Shown piece by piece: positions 6,752-14,137 of a stretch of DNA of 14,265 nucleotides. Each line of letters begins with the position of its first letter. Position 1 is the first letter of the stretch. Made by a program: the position numbers and the translations under genes. Under the pieces are notes generated by a model. That model searched no databases. It worked only from the letters and a program-made list of their open reading frames with translations, and was not told the origin of the DNA. Origin of the DNA: JBKHBQ01 sp046542305 (GTDB lineage Bacteria > Bacteroidota > Bacteroidia > Bacteroidales > 4484-276); contig JBKHBQ010000085.1 of the NCBI GenBank assembly GCA_046542305.1, forward strand, positions 1-14,265. The letters run 5' to 3'.

Positions 6752-8560
6752 ATGAACGTAATTGAGAAGATCTTAGCCGCACATTCGGGTAAAAAACATG
6801 TTTCCCCCGGACAGATCATCGATTTATCGGTCGATTGTCGGGTGGCGCGCGATTTCGGTGGAGCCGGAGTGGTTAAAAACCTGATCGACAACAATCTTAC
6901 TATCGAAGATCCTTCCAAAACCTTTTTTACGTTCGACTGTAATCCGGGAGCCTCCGATCCACAATTTGTCGCCGACCAGCATTTTTGCAGAAGATATGCC
7001 CGCGAGAACGGGATCAAAGTTTTCGATATTGATTCGGGTATCGGAACACACCTGGCCATCGATCGTGGATTGATCCTCCCTGGAGGCACGTTTATGTCCA
7101 CAGATTCACATGCCAATATCGTGGGAGCCATCGGAGCTTTCGGGCAGGGAATGGGCGAGCAGGATATTGCTGCCGTATGGTCCAACGGGACGATATGGTT
7201 CAGGGTGCCCCGATCGGCAAAGATCGTTTTCAGGGGCGAAAGATCTGACAACCTTGCCGCAAAGGATATCGTGCTGAACATGCTCAATACATTCGGCGCA
7301 GGCAATTTAGCCGGGTATTCTGTGGAAGTGTACGGCGAAGCCATCAACAAACTTACACTTGATGAGCGCATCACCATTTCCTCGATGGCAACGGAGATGG
7401 GTGCGGTGATCATTTTGTTCACCCCCACCGACAGCATTGTGCAGGAACTGGAGCAGCATCACGGCAAAAAGGTAACACCGGTGTTTGCGGATGATGATGC
7501 AGTATATGATAAGATGATCACCCTCGATATTTCCGAATTCAGGCCGGTGATGTCGCAACCGGGTTTTCCGCACGAGGGCATCGAAATAGCAGAGGTGAAA
7601 AAAGCAAAGATAGATTCTGCATTTATTGGTTCCTGCACCAACGGCCGTCTCGGGGATTTGGCTGTTGCAGCCGGAATTCTCGAAGGTAAAAAGGTGGCCC
7701 CGGGCGTGGTGCTGAAGATTGTTCCCTCCACCGATGAGGTGTGGCAGCAGGCGCTCGAACGTGGCTATATTAAAATATTTAAGGATTCCGGGGCGCTGGT
7801 TGCCAATGCCGGCTGTGCAGGATGTGGTGCCGGGCAGGTAGGCCTGATCGGCCCGGATGAAATTGCCATTAGCACCGGAAACAGAAATTTTGCCGGAAAG
7901 CAGGGCAGCGGCTCTGTATATCTGGCTTCGCCGGCTCTGGTGGCTGCTTCGGCAATCGCCGGATATATCACCACACCGGATGATATTCCCGAAGAACCTG
8001 CCGTTTTCGAAAAACCGGATACGGAAGAAAAACAGCAGGTAAGAAAACCGAAAAGCGAAGCCAAACCACCGCTGACAGCAGAGGGCAGGGTTTGGATGAT
8101 AAGAAAGGATAATATCGATACGGATGCCATCCTTCCGGATGACTATACTGCTGCGAAGAATACCGATGAATACTGGCAGCACATTTTTGCCAGCCTGGAG
8201 GGATATGAGGATTTTGCCCGCAAGATTCAACCCGGCGATATGCTGATGACGGGCAAAAATTTCGGAACCGGCAGTGAAAAGCAGCAGGCGGTGGAGTGTT
8301 TTAAAGCGATTGGTATTTCATGCATCCTTGCCGAATCTTTCGGCCCCACCTACGAACGCACCGCCATCAATGCCGCTTTTCCGATTTTTCGCTACAGGGA
8401 AGAACTTATCGATGAACTCGATATTGATAACGGCGACAGGCTTAAGGTGGATTTCTTATCAGGAAAGGTCAACAATATTACCAAAAACAAAACCGGCTAC
8501 ATTGAACCGTTTTCAGAGGTGCAGGCAAATATTTACAAGCGAGGCGGACTACTTGGATAA
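6752..8560 (+). CDS. Fused large+small subunit hydro-lyase of the aconitase / isopropylmalate dehydratase family, substrate unknown
   Basis: Family enzymes move a hydroxyl group by dehydration and rehydration of a hydroxy-dicarboxylic or tricarboxylic acid, using a 4Fe-4S cluster. The 602-residue protein joins a LeuC-like large domain (about 1-410), a charged linker (about 412-446, rich in E, K and P) and a LeuD-like small domain (about 448-602). Cluster ligands are C295 (GSCTNG), C355 and C358 (GCAGC). TDSHAN keeps the conserved DSH. Several substrate residues differ from aconitase, LeuCD and homoaconitase: the usual DH pair of the large domain reads DC (FDCNPG), the GSSRE loop of the small domain reads GSEKQ (S508 kept, E509, and K510 in place of the carboxylate-binding Arg), and the YLRx loop reads YTAA. 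A standard aconitase or isopropylmalate isomerase role is therefore doubtful. The position near lysine and arginine catabolism suggests a catabolic acid, perhaps homoaconitate-like, as inference only. Confidence 0.85.
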   Translation: MNVIEKILAAHSGKKHVSPGQIIDLSVDCRVARDFGGAGVVKNLIDNNLTIEDPSKTFFTFDCNPGASDPQFVADQHFCRRYARENGIKVFDIDSGIGTHLAIDRGLILPGGTFMSTDSHANIVGAIGAFGQGMGEQDIAAVWSNGTIWFRVPRSAKIVFRGERSDNLAAKDIVLNMLNTFGAGNLAGYSVEVYGEAINKLTLDERITISSMATEMGAVIILFTPTDSIVQELEQHHGKKVTPVFADDDAVYDKMITLDISEFRPVMSQPGFPHEGIEIAEVKKAKIDSAFIGSCTNGRLGDLAVAAGILEGKKVAPGVVLKIVPSTDEVWQQALERGYIKIFKDSGALVANAGCAGCGAGQVGLIGPDEIAISTGNRNFAGKQGSGSVYLASPALVAASAIAGYITTPDDIPEEPAVFEKPDTEEKQQVRKPKSEAKPPLTAEGRVWMIRKDNIDTDAILPDDYTAAKNTDEYWQHIFASLEGYEDFARKIQPGDMLMTGKNFGTGSEKQQAVECFKAIGISCILAESFGPTYERTAINAAFPIFRYREELIDELDIDNGDRLKVDFLSGKVNNITKNKTGYIEPFSEVQANIYKRGGLLG

Positions 8561-8585
8561 CCCCGCATGCTTTTTAGGGAAAGTG

Positions 8586-8593
8586 TATTTTTG
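8586..8593 (+). promoter_or_regulatory. Likely -7 promoter box of the TerB-like gene
   Basis: TATTTTTG fits TAnnTTTG in full and ends 12 bases before the ATG at 8606. This promoter would leave a leader of only about 5-8 bases, and it argues against the upstream in-frame ATG at 8567, which lies before the box. Confidence 0.5.
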
Positions 8594-8605
8594 ACAAAAA
8601 ATACC

Positions 8606-9001
8606 ATGGAAAACAAGACTTATTTTACTGCACTCGGTCAGTTGATATATGCAGTGGCTATGGCCGATGGAGCAATCCAGCCGGAGGAAAGGGAGAAAAT
8701 TTTTCACTTTGTGATTTCGCAGCTTGTGGAACTTGAGCGGGGAATCGGAAATGGCAAGCAGGCAATCGAAGCTTTCTTTCTGGAAAAGGAATTTCACCGG
8801 TTGAAAGATGAAGGAGTGTCGATGGATGCTGCCTACAACATGTTTGTGAAATTTCTGGAGGAACACCGGAATGAGTTTACCCACGACCACAAACAAACCT
8901 GCCTCGAAGTAATGGATAAAGTAGCAGGCGCCTATAACGGCATCGAAGAATCGGAACAAATGCTGATTGAAAAGGTCAGACAGCGGATCGAATCCCTTTA
9001 A
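8606..9001 (+). CDS. TerB-like small helical protein
   Basis: A 131-residue, mostly helical, charged protein without a signal peptide or membrane segment. The N-terminal stretch ALGQLIYAVAMADGAIQPEE (about residues 8-27) is the typical first helix and acidic turn of the TerB/DjlA-N fold, which may bind metal; the partner and role are unknown. I chose the ATG at 8606 over the in-frame ATG at 8567 because a -7 box lies between them and the homology-like region starts just after 8606. It sits 45 bases after the hydro-lyase and 29 bases before the cyclase gene, without evident functional connection to either. The family name is a guide to fold only; tellurite resistance should not be inferred. 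Confidence 0.7.
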   Translation: MENKTYFTALGQLIYAVAMADGAIQPEEREKIFHFVISQLVELERGIGNGKQAIEAFFLEKEFHRLKDEGVSMDAAYNMFVKFLEEHRNEFTHDHKQTCLEVMDKVAGAYNGIEESEQMLIEKVRQRIESL

Positions 9002-9030
9002 TTTCCTGATTTAATTACAAAGAATACAAG

Positions 9031-9672
9031 ATGAAAATTATCGACCTCAGCCATACCATTAAGCCCGACATGCCCATGTTTCCGGGTGAAATCCCGCCGG
9101 TGATGCAAAAAACCCTGACACACGAAAAAGAAGGCGCACAGGTGACAAAGATCACAATGAACACTCACACGGGAACCCATTTGGATTGCCCGCTGCATTT
9201 TCTCAAAGAAGGTACTGATACTGAAAATACCGATCCTGATCAGTTTTATGGGAAGGGTTTTGTGATTGATTGTACTGCTTTTAAAAACCATGAAACCATT
9301 CCGGCTGATCATCTTAAAACTTTTGATCCTGAAATTGCACTGGCTCATTTTGTGCTGATCCGTACGGATTGGTCGAAACACTGGGGAAGCGACGAATACT
9401 TCAATCATTTCCCGGTGCTTTCCAACGAAGCTGCAGAATATCTGGTAAGTAAAAAGGTGAAGGGGATCGGGCTGGATGTGATTTCCATCGATGCCATCGA
9501 TTCTTCAGATTATCCAAACCATTATACTACGTTGGGCAACAATGTGCTCATCATCGAAAACCTGACCAACCTTCACCTTCTCGAAGGCAGAGCCTTTCAT
9601 TTTGCTGCATTCCCTTTAAAATTCAGGGAAGGCGACGGCTCGCCTGTCAGGGCGGTCGCCATTGTGGATTAG
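9031..9672 (+). CDS. Cyclase family metal-dependent hydrolase (kynurenine formamidase-like)
   Basis: A 213-residue cytoplasmic enzyme of the cyclase family (PF04199 type), whose characterised members include bacterial kynurenine formamidase and isatin hydrolase. The metal-binding signature HTGTHLDCPLHF is at residues 46-57 (H46, H50, D52 and H56), preceded by the family opening IIDLSHTIKPDMPMFPG. Residues GLDVISIDAID (about 149-159) and the closing AAFPLKFREGDGSPVRAVA also fit. No tryptophan catabolic genes are nearby, so the substrate cannot be named; hydrolysis of an amide or lactam is the general expectation. The stop faces the stop of the DJ-1 gene only four bases away, with no room for a separate terminator. 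Confidence 0.85.
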   Translation: MKIIDLSHTIKPDMPMFPGEIPPVMQKTLTHEKEGAQVTKITMNTHTGTHLDCPLHFLKEGTDTENTDPDQFYGKGFVIDCTAFKNHETIPADHLKTFDPEIALAHFVLIRTDWSKHWGSDEYFNHFPVLSNEAAEYLVSKKVKGIGLDVISIDAIDSSDYPNHYTTLGNNVLIIENLTNLHLLEGRAFHFAAFPLKFREGDGSPVRAVAIVD

Positions 9673-9676
9673 CGGA

Positions 9677-10195
9677 TTATTTAATGGCCTCGGCCAGTGC
9701 TTTGGCGTAGGCCGGCAGGTCTCCCGGGTGGCGGCTCGAGATCAGGTTGCCGTCTTTCACCACTTCTTCATCCACCCACTCAACGCCGGCATTTTTCATG
9801 TCGTCCTTGATGGCGACATAGCTGGTAGCTTTCCGTCCATTCATAATCCCGGCCGAGATCGGTACCCAACCGGCATGGCAAATGATTCCGATGGTTTTTC
9901 CGGCGTCGTTAAATTTCCTGACCAGATCCAGCGCTTCATCATGGCGCCTGAGTTTGTCGGGTGAATAACCGCCGGGTATCACAAGTGCATCATAGCCATC
10001 GGGGTTGATGTCGGTGAACTGCATTTCGGCTTCCGCCGGAAGTCCGTGCTTACCCGTATATTGCTGTCCTTTTTTCTTACCCGTAATATGCACCACGGCG
10101 CCTTCGCCGCGCAGGTAAAGCGTGGGATACCACAGTTCCAGGTCTTCGTACATGTCTTCAACTAATTGAACGATTTTTTTTCCTTTCAATGTCAT
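9677..10195 (-). CDS. DJ-1/PfpI family protein
   Basis: A 172-residue single-domain protein of the DJ-1/PfpI superfamily. Members have been described as intracellular proteases, glyoxalases or protein/nucleotide deglycases acting on methylglyoxal adducts; which applies here cannot be told. The catalytic set is visible: nucleophile C106 with H107 in IICHAGW (the nucleophile elbow) and a Glu at about position 17 in MYEDLELWYP. GGYSPDKLRRHDEA (about 75-88) is the usual PfpI block. It lies 33 bases downstream of the hydrolase-OsmC gene on the same strand, without a promoter-like box between, so I infer co-transcription. The pairing suggests defence against reactive carbonyls or peroxides. Confidence 0.9.
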   Translation of the reverse strand: MTLKGKKIVQLVEDMYEDLELWYPTLYLRGEGAVVHITGKKKGQQYTGKHGLPAEAEMQFTDINPDGYDALVIPGGYSPDKLRRHDEALDLVRKFNDAGKTIGIICHAGWVPISAGIMNGRKATSYVAIKDDMKNAGVEWVDEEVVKDGNLISSRHPGDLPAYAKALAEAIK

Positions 10196-10228
10196 AATTG
10201 TTTGTTTTAAAATGTGATAATATGTGGT

Positions 10229-11437
10229 TTATTTGAGTTTGGTATCGATCACGATATTGCCGGTGAGGGTGCGGTGCACCGGGCATTTATTGGCAATTTC
10301 CAGCAACCGGTTGCGCTGGTCGGCGTCCAGGTCACCTTCCAGTTCGATCACACGGTTAAAATTATCTATCTTGCTGTCATCCGATTCGTCACAGGTGGCG
10401 CAGTCTTCTATATGTTTTTTGCTGTGGTCGAGGTGCACACGAACTTCACGCAAATCCCATTTTTTGCGGTTGGCATACATGCGCAGGGTCATGGAGGTGC
10501 AGGCGCCCAGACCTGCCGTTACGATGTCGTAGGGAGACGGGCCCATATCGTCGCCGCCGGCTGATTTGGGTTCGTCGGCCAAAAAACTGTGTTTTCCGCT
10601 CTGGATTTCGGTAATGTAGCTTTCTCCCGTTAACCTCGCCATCACCTGCGATGAAGGTTGGTTTTCTTCTTCTTCCTGAGGAAGATATTTTTTTGCCCAA
10701 ACAGCGGCCATTTCACCGGCGTGATAAGAATCTTTTTTATCCGAAAGCACATGATCCGCACCATCCAGGCTGATAAAGCTCCTGGAGTGCCTGGCCATTT
10801 TGTACAGTTCCGTGGCGTTTTCAATCCCCACAATATTGTCGTCGGGGCTGTGCATGATCAACAGTGCCGCTTCCAGCGACCGGAGATTTTTCTTCATGTT
10901 CTGTTCTTCAAGATTATCCAGAAATTGTTTGGTGATGGTAAAGGGCTGACCGCCGATGGAAACCTTTGCGTGGCCTTTCTCCTCAATTTCCTTATGGCTG
11001 CTTTGCAATACATCTTTCAGGTGTGCAGGGCTGGAAGGTGTGGCAATGGTTACCACGGCCTTAACATTTTCCAGCCGGTTTGCGGCAAAGATTACGGCAG
11101 CCCCGCCCAGCGAATGGCCGATGAGAATAGACGGTGCCCGATATTCATCTTCCATAAAACCGGCAGCATCGATCAGGTCGTCCACATTCGAGGAGAAATT
11201 GGTTCCCTCGAATTCGCCTTCGCTTTCGCCCAGACCCGTGAAATCAAACCTGAACACGCCAATGCCCTGCATGGTGAGCGCCCTGCTGATGTTGGTGATG
11301 GCATGCAGGTTTTTGGAGCAGGTGAAGCAGTGGGCGAAAAGCGCATAAGCCAGCGGGCGGCTGTTTACGGGGAGTTCAATCCTGGCGGAGAGCTTGATGC
11401 CGTCTCTGTTCGTGAACTTGATCCTGGTTGTTTTCAT
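10229..11437 (-). CDS. Bifunctional alpha/beta hydrolase - OsmC family fusion protein
   Basis: A 402-residue cytoplasmic protein in two parts. Residues 1 to about 255 are a serine hydrolase of the alpha/beta fold, with nucleophile S109 in GHSLGG and likely partners D200 (SPDD) and H229 (GADH). Residues about 265-402 are an OsmC/Ohr-type domain with the two redox cysteines C313 (GACTSMT) and C385 (NKCPVHRTL). OsmC proteins reduce organic hydroperoxides through these thiols; the hydrolase half may release or detoxify a lipid or ester substrate. A similar fusion is known in many bacteria, so the join is not an assembly error. It is the first gene of a likely two-gene operon with the DJ-1 protein. 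The start is the first ATG, and no signal peptide is present. Confidence 0.92.
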   Translation of the reverse strand: MKTTRIKFTNRDGIKLSARIELPVNSRPLAYALFAHCFTCSKNLHAITNISRALTMQGIGVFRFDFTGLGESEGEFEGTNFSSNVDDLIDAAGFMEDEYRAPSILIGHSLGGAAVIFAANRLENVKAVVTIATPSSPAHLKDVLQSSHKEIEEKGHAKVSIGGQPFTITKQFLDNLEEQNMKKNLRSLEAALLIMHSPDDNIVGIENATELYKMARHSRSFISLDGADHVLSDKKDSYHAGEMAAVWAKKYLPQEEEENQPSSQVMARLTGESYITEIQSGKHSFLADEPKSAGGDDMGPSPYDIVTAGLGACTSMTLRMYANRKKWDLREVRVHLDHSKKHIEDCATCDESDDSKIDNFNRVIELEGDLDADQRNRLLEIANKCPVHRTLTGNIVIDTKLK

Positions 11438-11462
11438 TTTTGATTTGCGTTAGAAGATTATT

Positions 11463-11470
11463 TAAATATA
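11463..11470 (-). promoter_or_regulatory. Possible -7 box of the hydrolase-OsmC / DJ-1 operon
   Basis: On the minus strand this reads TATATTTA, five of six fixed positions of TAnnTTTG, 25 bases before the start codon at 11437. The surrounding bases are AT-rich, so the match is weak evidence. Confidence 0.3.
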
Positions 11471-11515
11471 AGGGTTGAATGAGAAAAAAGTTCAGTAAAA
11501 CATCAAAACAAAATA

Positions 11516-11523
11516 CATGTTTG
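11516..11523 (+). promoter_or_regulatory. Possible -7 box of the FAD-reductase gene
   Basis: CATGTTTG matches TAnnTTTG at five of six fixed positions and lies 23 bases before the ATG at 11547. It faces away from the minus-strand box at 11463, so this short gap would be a divergent promoter region. Confidence 0.3.
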
Positions 11524-11546
11524 GCGGTTAATTGAACACATTTTGA

Positions 11547-12239
11547 ATGAAGGAAGCGAACATGAAGGAATTTGAATCAGGCCCCGAAAAAATTGAACTG
11601 GGGCCGGTGAAAATAAAATACAACAGGCAGATAGCTCCCGGGGTTTACGTGCTGGGGTACGACAGAACATACACCTTTGTTCCCGGTCAGGTGGTGGCGC
11701 TGACCCTGCACCGCAACCATCCTCCGCGAATGTACAGCATCGCCAGCGGCATGCAGGACGAGGATATTTGGCTGCTTTACAATATCAAGCCGGGAGGTTC
11801 GCTTACGCCGCAACTGGCTGAAACCAAAAAGGGAGACACCGTGTTTGTTTCAGGCCCGACCGGCAATTTTTACGGCACAGCAAAGCCCTCCGTCTGGATC
11901 GCTTCAGGAACCGGCATTGCACCATTTGTTTCCATGTGGAGGTCAGGATTAAGGAAGGATAAAATATTGGTCCATGGCGGGCGTTTTCTCCATTCGTTTT
12001 ATTTCGAAGATCAATTCAGGGATACACTCCGTCAGGATTATATCCGCTGCTGTTCGCAGGAAGGCGGTGAAGGCGTTTACCACGGAAGGCTTACACAATG
12101 GCTTCAGCAGCAAACCCAACTGCCGCCAAACAGAAAGTATTATCTTTGTGGTAGCGCCGAAATGGTAGTGGATACCAGGGACATCCTCATCGAAAAAGGC
12201 ATTCCTTACGAAGATATTTTGGCGGAGATTTATTTTTAA
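11547..12239 (+). CDS. FAD/NAD(P)-binding oxidoreductase of the ferredoxin-NADP reductase type
   Basis: A 230-residue flavoprotein expected to pass electrons between NAD(P)H and a carrier protein. Seen: a beta-barrel FAD domain with PGQ (46-48) and RMYS (61-64, the RxYS flavin motif), then the nucleotide domain with ASGTGIAPFVS (119-129), GGR (near 149) and the closing CGSAEMVVDTRDIL block. It ends in an aromatic residue (EIYF), as in plant-type FNR enzymes, where the terminal aromatic stacks on the flavin. It has no iron-sulfur domain and no transit or signal peptide. The start is uncertain: the ATG at 11562 has an AGGAAG sequence five bases or so before it and would remove five residues. 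The electron carrier is not nearby. It is followed 10 bases later by the antitoxin gene. Confidence 0.88.
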   Translation: MKEANMKEFESGPEKIELGPVKIKYNRQIAPGVYVLGYDRTYTFVPGQVVALTLHRNHPPRMYSIASGMQDEDIWLLYNIKPGGSLTPQLAETKKGDTVFVSGPTGNFYGTAKPSVWIASGTGIAPFVSMWRSGLRKDKILVHGGRFLHSFYFEDQFRDTLRQDYIRCCSQEGGEGVYHGRLTQWLQQQTQLPPNRKYYLCGSAEMVVDTRDILIEKGIPYEDILAEIYF

Positions 12240-12249
12240 GCAAATCATT

Positions 12250-12468
12250 ATGAAAGCAATAGAATTTTTAGGTCGGATAAAAGAAAACCACATCCTGATT
12301 CCTGAAAACTGTAAAGGTGAAATTGAGCGGGTGAAGGATAAAACTGTGAGGATAATTATGTTGATAGATGAGTTTGGTGATCAGGAGGAAAAATCTCACA
12401 GGGCTATGGTGCGCGAACAGTTTTTAAAAGGCTATGCCGAATCTGACGAAATTTACGATCATGAATAG
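12250..12468 (+). CDS. Antitoxin of a MazEF/PemIK-type module
   Basis: A 72-residue acidic protein. The N-terminal half (EFLGRIKENHILIPENCKG) resembles the short beta-rich AbrB/MazE-like DNA-binding type, and the C-terminal half is a charged helix ending AESDEIYDHE, the sort of tail that binds a toxin. The gene overlaps the toxin start by eight bases, a common arrangement that couples translation. Identification depends mostly on the clear toxin next to it. Such antitoxins usually repress their own promoter; here no -7 box is visible, and the gene follows the FAD-reductase by 10 bases, so it may be read from that gene's promoter. Confidence 0.72.
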   Translation: MKAIEFLGRIKENHILIPENCKGEIERVKDKTVRIIMLIDEFGDQEEKSHRAMVREQFLKGYAESDEIYDHE

Positions 12469-12799
12469 AGAGACCTTTTCTTTCGGCGAAATCGTCTTGC
12501 TGCAATTTCCTTTTACCGGTGCATTGTCAGCTAAAAAAAGACCGGCACTGGTATTAAAAGACACTGAGGATGGTGATGTGATTGTTTGCCGAATTACCAG
12601 TAAAATGTATAATTCGGGATATGATGTCGCTGTAGATGACTGGAAAAAATGTGGATTAAAATTGCCTTCTGTTATTCGCCTGCATAAAATTGCTGCATTG
12701 GAGGCAGACCTTGTTCATTCCATCCTGGGCGAAATTTCGGGTGACCAAAAATCCACCTGTCAGAAATTACTACAGTCCTTATTTCAAACCTCTGAATAG
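12461..12799 (+). CDS. MazF/PemK-type endoribonuclease toxin
   Basis: Expected to cleave mRNA, inhibiting growth unless bound by the antitoxin. The 112-residue length fits the family. FGEIVLLQFPFTG (8-20) followed by KKRPALVLKD (about 24-33) is the MazF/PemK opening, with the conserved Arg-Pro of RPALVL, and ITSK (near 45) and SVIRLHKI (about 71-78) are the later conserved blocks. I use the ATG at 12461 and not the longer in-frame start at 12434: it begins just before the first conserved strand and gives the usual eight-base overlap with the antitoxin. The reading frame is intact, so the module may be active. It lies 6 bases upstream of rlmN, which would be transcribed with it unless rlmN has its own promoter. 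Confidence 0.85.
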   Translation: MNRETFSFGEIVLLQFPFTGALSAKKRPALVLKDTEDGDVIVCRITSKMYNSGYDVAVDDWKKCGLKLPSVIRLHKIAALEADLVHSILGEISGDQKSTCQKLLQSLFQTSE

Positions 12800-12805
12800 A
12801 TTGCT

Positions 12806-13846
12806 ATGCCAAAACAACCACTTTTCGGGAAAACATTACAGGAGCTTCAGCAAATCGTGAAAACGCTTGGCCTGCCGGGATTCACCGCTTCACAGATTGC
12901 CGACTGGCTTTACAAAAAAAATGTGGATTCCATCGACGCCATGACCAACCTTTCGAAAGATGCACGCCGCCGGTTGAACGAGCAGTTCGAACTGGGGCTG
13001 AGCGATTTTTCGCGCGTACAGGAATCGGTGGACGGCACCAAAAAATATCTTTTCCCTGCCGGGCAGCATAAATTTATCGAAGCCGCTTACATTCCGGAGG
13101 AAAACCGCAATACGCTCTGTGTATCGTCGCAGGTGGGTTGTAAAATGGGATGCCTGTTTTGCATGACCGGCAAGCAGGGTTTTCAGGCCAACCTCACGGC
13201 CGGTGAAATCGTGAACCAGGTGCGCAGCCTGCCCGAGCGCGACAAACTCACCAACATCGTGTTCATGGGCATGGGAGAGCCGTTCGATAACCTCGACGAA
13301 GTGATGAAAAGCCTCGAGATTTTTACCGCCGGGTGGGGGATGGGCTGGGGCCCGAAACGGATCACCGTTTCAACCATCGGCATCGTGCCGGCCATGAAAC
13401 ATTTCCTGAACGAAAGTCAGTGTCACCTGGCCGTGAGCATGCATTCGCCCTTTGAGAAGGAACGCCGGAAATTGATGCCTGTCAACAGCGTGTATTCGCT
13501 GCAGGAAGTGCTCGATGTCATCCGTAATTTCGATTTCGGGCGGCAGCGGCGTGTATCCTTCGAGTACATTATGTTCAAGGACCTGAACGACACTCCCCGC
13601 CATGTGAAGGAACTGGCCCGTATTCTCAACGGCATTCGCTGCAGGATCAACCTCATCCGGTTTCATCCCATCCCCAACACGCCGCTGCAGGGCTCCGACG
13701 ATGCCACCATCGAACAGTTCAAAGATTCGCTCAACCAAAAGGGAATCCGCACCACCATCCGCGCCTCCCGCGGGCAGGATATCTATGCCGCGTGCGGGAT
13801 GCTCTCCACCAAAGCACTCGTTAAGAGGGAAGCGGAAGATTTTTGA
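12806..13846 (+). CDS. rlmN: 23S rRNA (adenine-2503-C2)-methyltransferase RlmN (dual-specificity)
   Basis: A radical SAM enzyme that methylates C2 of A2503 in 23S rRNA, and in several bacteria also A37 of some tRNAs. The 346-residue length is typical. The cluster motif CxxxCxxC is C112, C116 and C119 (CKMGCLFC). The two further cysteines used in methyl transfer are C105 and C330 (in RGQDIYAACGML), with the same seven-residue spacing from C105 to C112 as in the E. coli enzyme. FMGMGEPFDN is the GEP motif of SAM binding, and RASRGQD is the usual C-terminal block. It starts six bases after the toxin stop. No terminator is evident after its stop; the repeat region begins within eight bases. Confidence 0.95.
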   Translation: MPKQPLFGKTLQELQQIVKTLGLPGFTASQIADWLYKKNVDSIDAMTNLSKDARRRLNEQFELGLSDFSRVQESVDGTKKYLFPAGQHKFIEAAYIPEENRNTLCVSSQVGCKMGCLFCMTGKQGFQANLTAGEIVNQVRSLPERDKLTNIVFMGMGEPFDNLDEVMKSLEIFTAGWGMGWGPKRITVSTIGIVPAMKHFLNESQCHLAVSMHSPFEKERRKLMPVNSVYSLQEVLDVIRNFDFGRQRRVSFEYIMFKDLNDTPRHVKELARILNGIRCRINLIRFHPIPNTPLQGSDDATIEQFKDSLNQKGIRTTIRASRGQDIYAACGMLSTKALVKREAEDF

Positions 13847-13853
13847 GGGAGGA

Positions 13854-13909
13854 GAAATTTGATGTTCGATGTATGATGTGCGAAGTTTGAAGTTTGAAGT
13901 GTGATGTTT
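13854..13909 (+). repeat. Heptanucleotide repeat array A (GAWGTNN type)
   Basis: Eight consecutive seven-base units in one phase. Seven begin GATGT or GAAGT (for example GATGTTC, GATGTGC, GAAGTTT); the first, GAAATTT, is degenerate. The array starts right after rlmN. The units vary in their last two bases but keep exact length, so the period is conserved more than the sequence. Confidence 0.8.
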
Positions 13910-13939
13910 CGGTAGCTGTCAGACGGTCGACGACGGCAA
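13868..13939 (+). repeat. Direct repeat, first copy (72 bases, last 55 identical)
   Basis: Matches 14194-14265 at 69 of 72 positions; from 13885 to 13939 it is identical to 14211-14265. The copies are 326 bases apart. The shared part includes the end of heptad array A and the left arm of the palindromic element. The second copy is cut by the window edge, so the true length is longer or unknown. Confidence 0.9.
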
Positions 13940-14006
13940 ATTCCGATAAGGCTAAAGCTACAGGTTTAGGGATCGCCGGCAGAATTGGTGCTGACTGTCT
14001 GACAGC
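13915..14006. repeat. Element bounded by 14-base inverted repeats
   Basis: Arms GCTGTCAGACGGTC at 13915-13928 and GACTGTCTGACAGC at 13993-14006 pair over 14 bases with a single G·T pair. The 64-base interior holds a further short pairing (CTAAA with TTTAG). A transcript would fold into a long-armed hairpin; as DNA it resembles a small palindromic repeat element. No ORF fits inside. It begins again at 14241 at the window end. Confidence 0.75.
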
Positions 14007-14038
14007 GGGTGAAATATAGGGGGAGAAGAGCTTGGTTT

Positions 14039-14080
14039 GATGTCCGATGTCCGATGTTTGAAGTTTGAAGTTTGATGTTG
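14039..14080 (+). repeat. Heptanucleotide repeat array B (GAWGTNN type)
   Basis: Six consecutive seven-base units: GATGTCC twice, GATGTTT, GAAGTTT twice, then GATGTTG. The same unit words as in arrays A and C appear, in a different order. Confidence 0.8.
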
Positions 14081-14137
14081 AAAACACTCATATTCTTCCT
14101 GCTGCCGACCCGCCTTCGCTGCGCTTCGTCGAGGCAA

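Noticed and set aside
8567..8605. Upstream in-frame ATG for the TerB-like gene
   Set aside because: A full -7 box lies between this ATG and the next one, and the added residues resemble nothing in the family.
10658..11443. Plus-strand frame of 261 codons opposite the hydrolase-OsmC gene
   Set aside because: The sense strand has both the GHSLGG elbow and the OsmC cysteines; this frame has none.
12434..12460. Longer start for the MazF-type toxin
   Set aside because: It would overlap the antitoxin by 35 bases and add residues before the conserved first strand; the ATG at 12461 fits better.
13821..14087. Minus-strand frame of 88 codons with FKLQTS-like repeats
   Set aside because: The protein is only a translation of the heptad units and the palindromic element; there is no domain, and it overlaps the end of rlmN.
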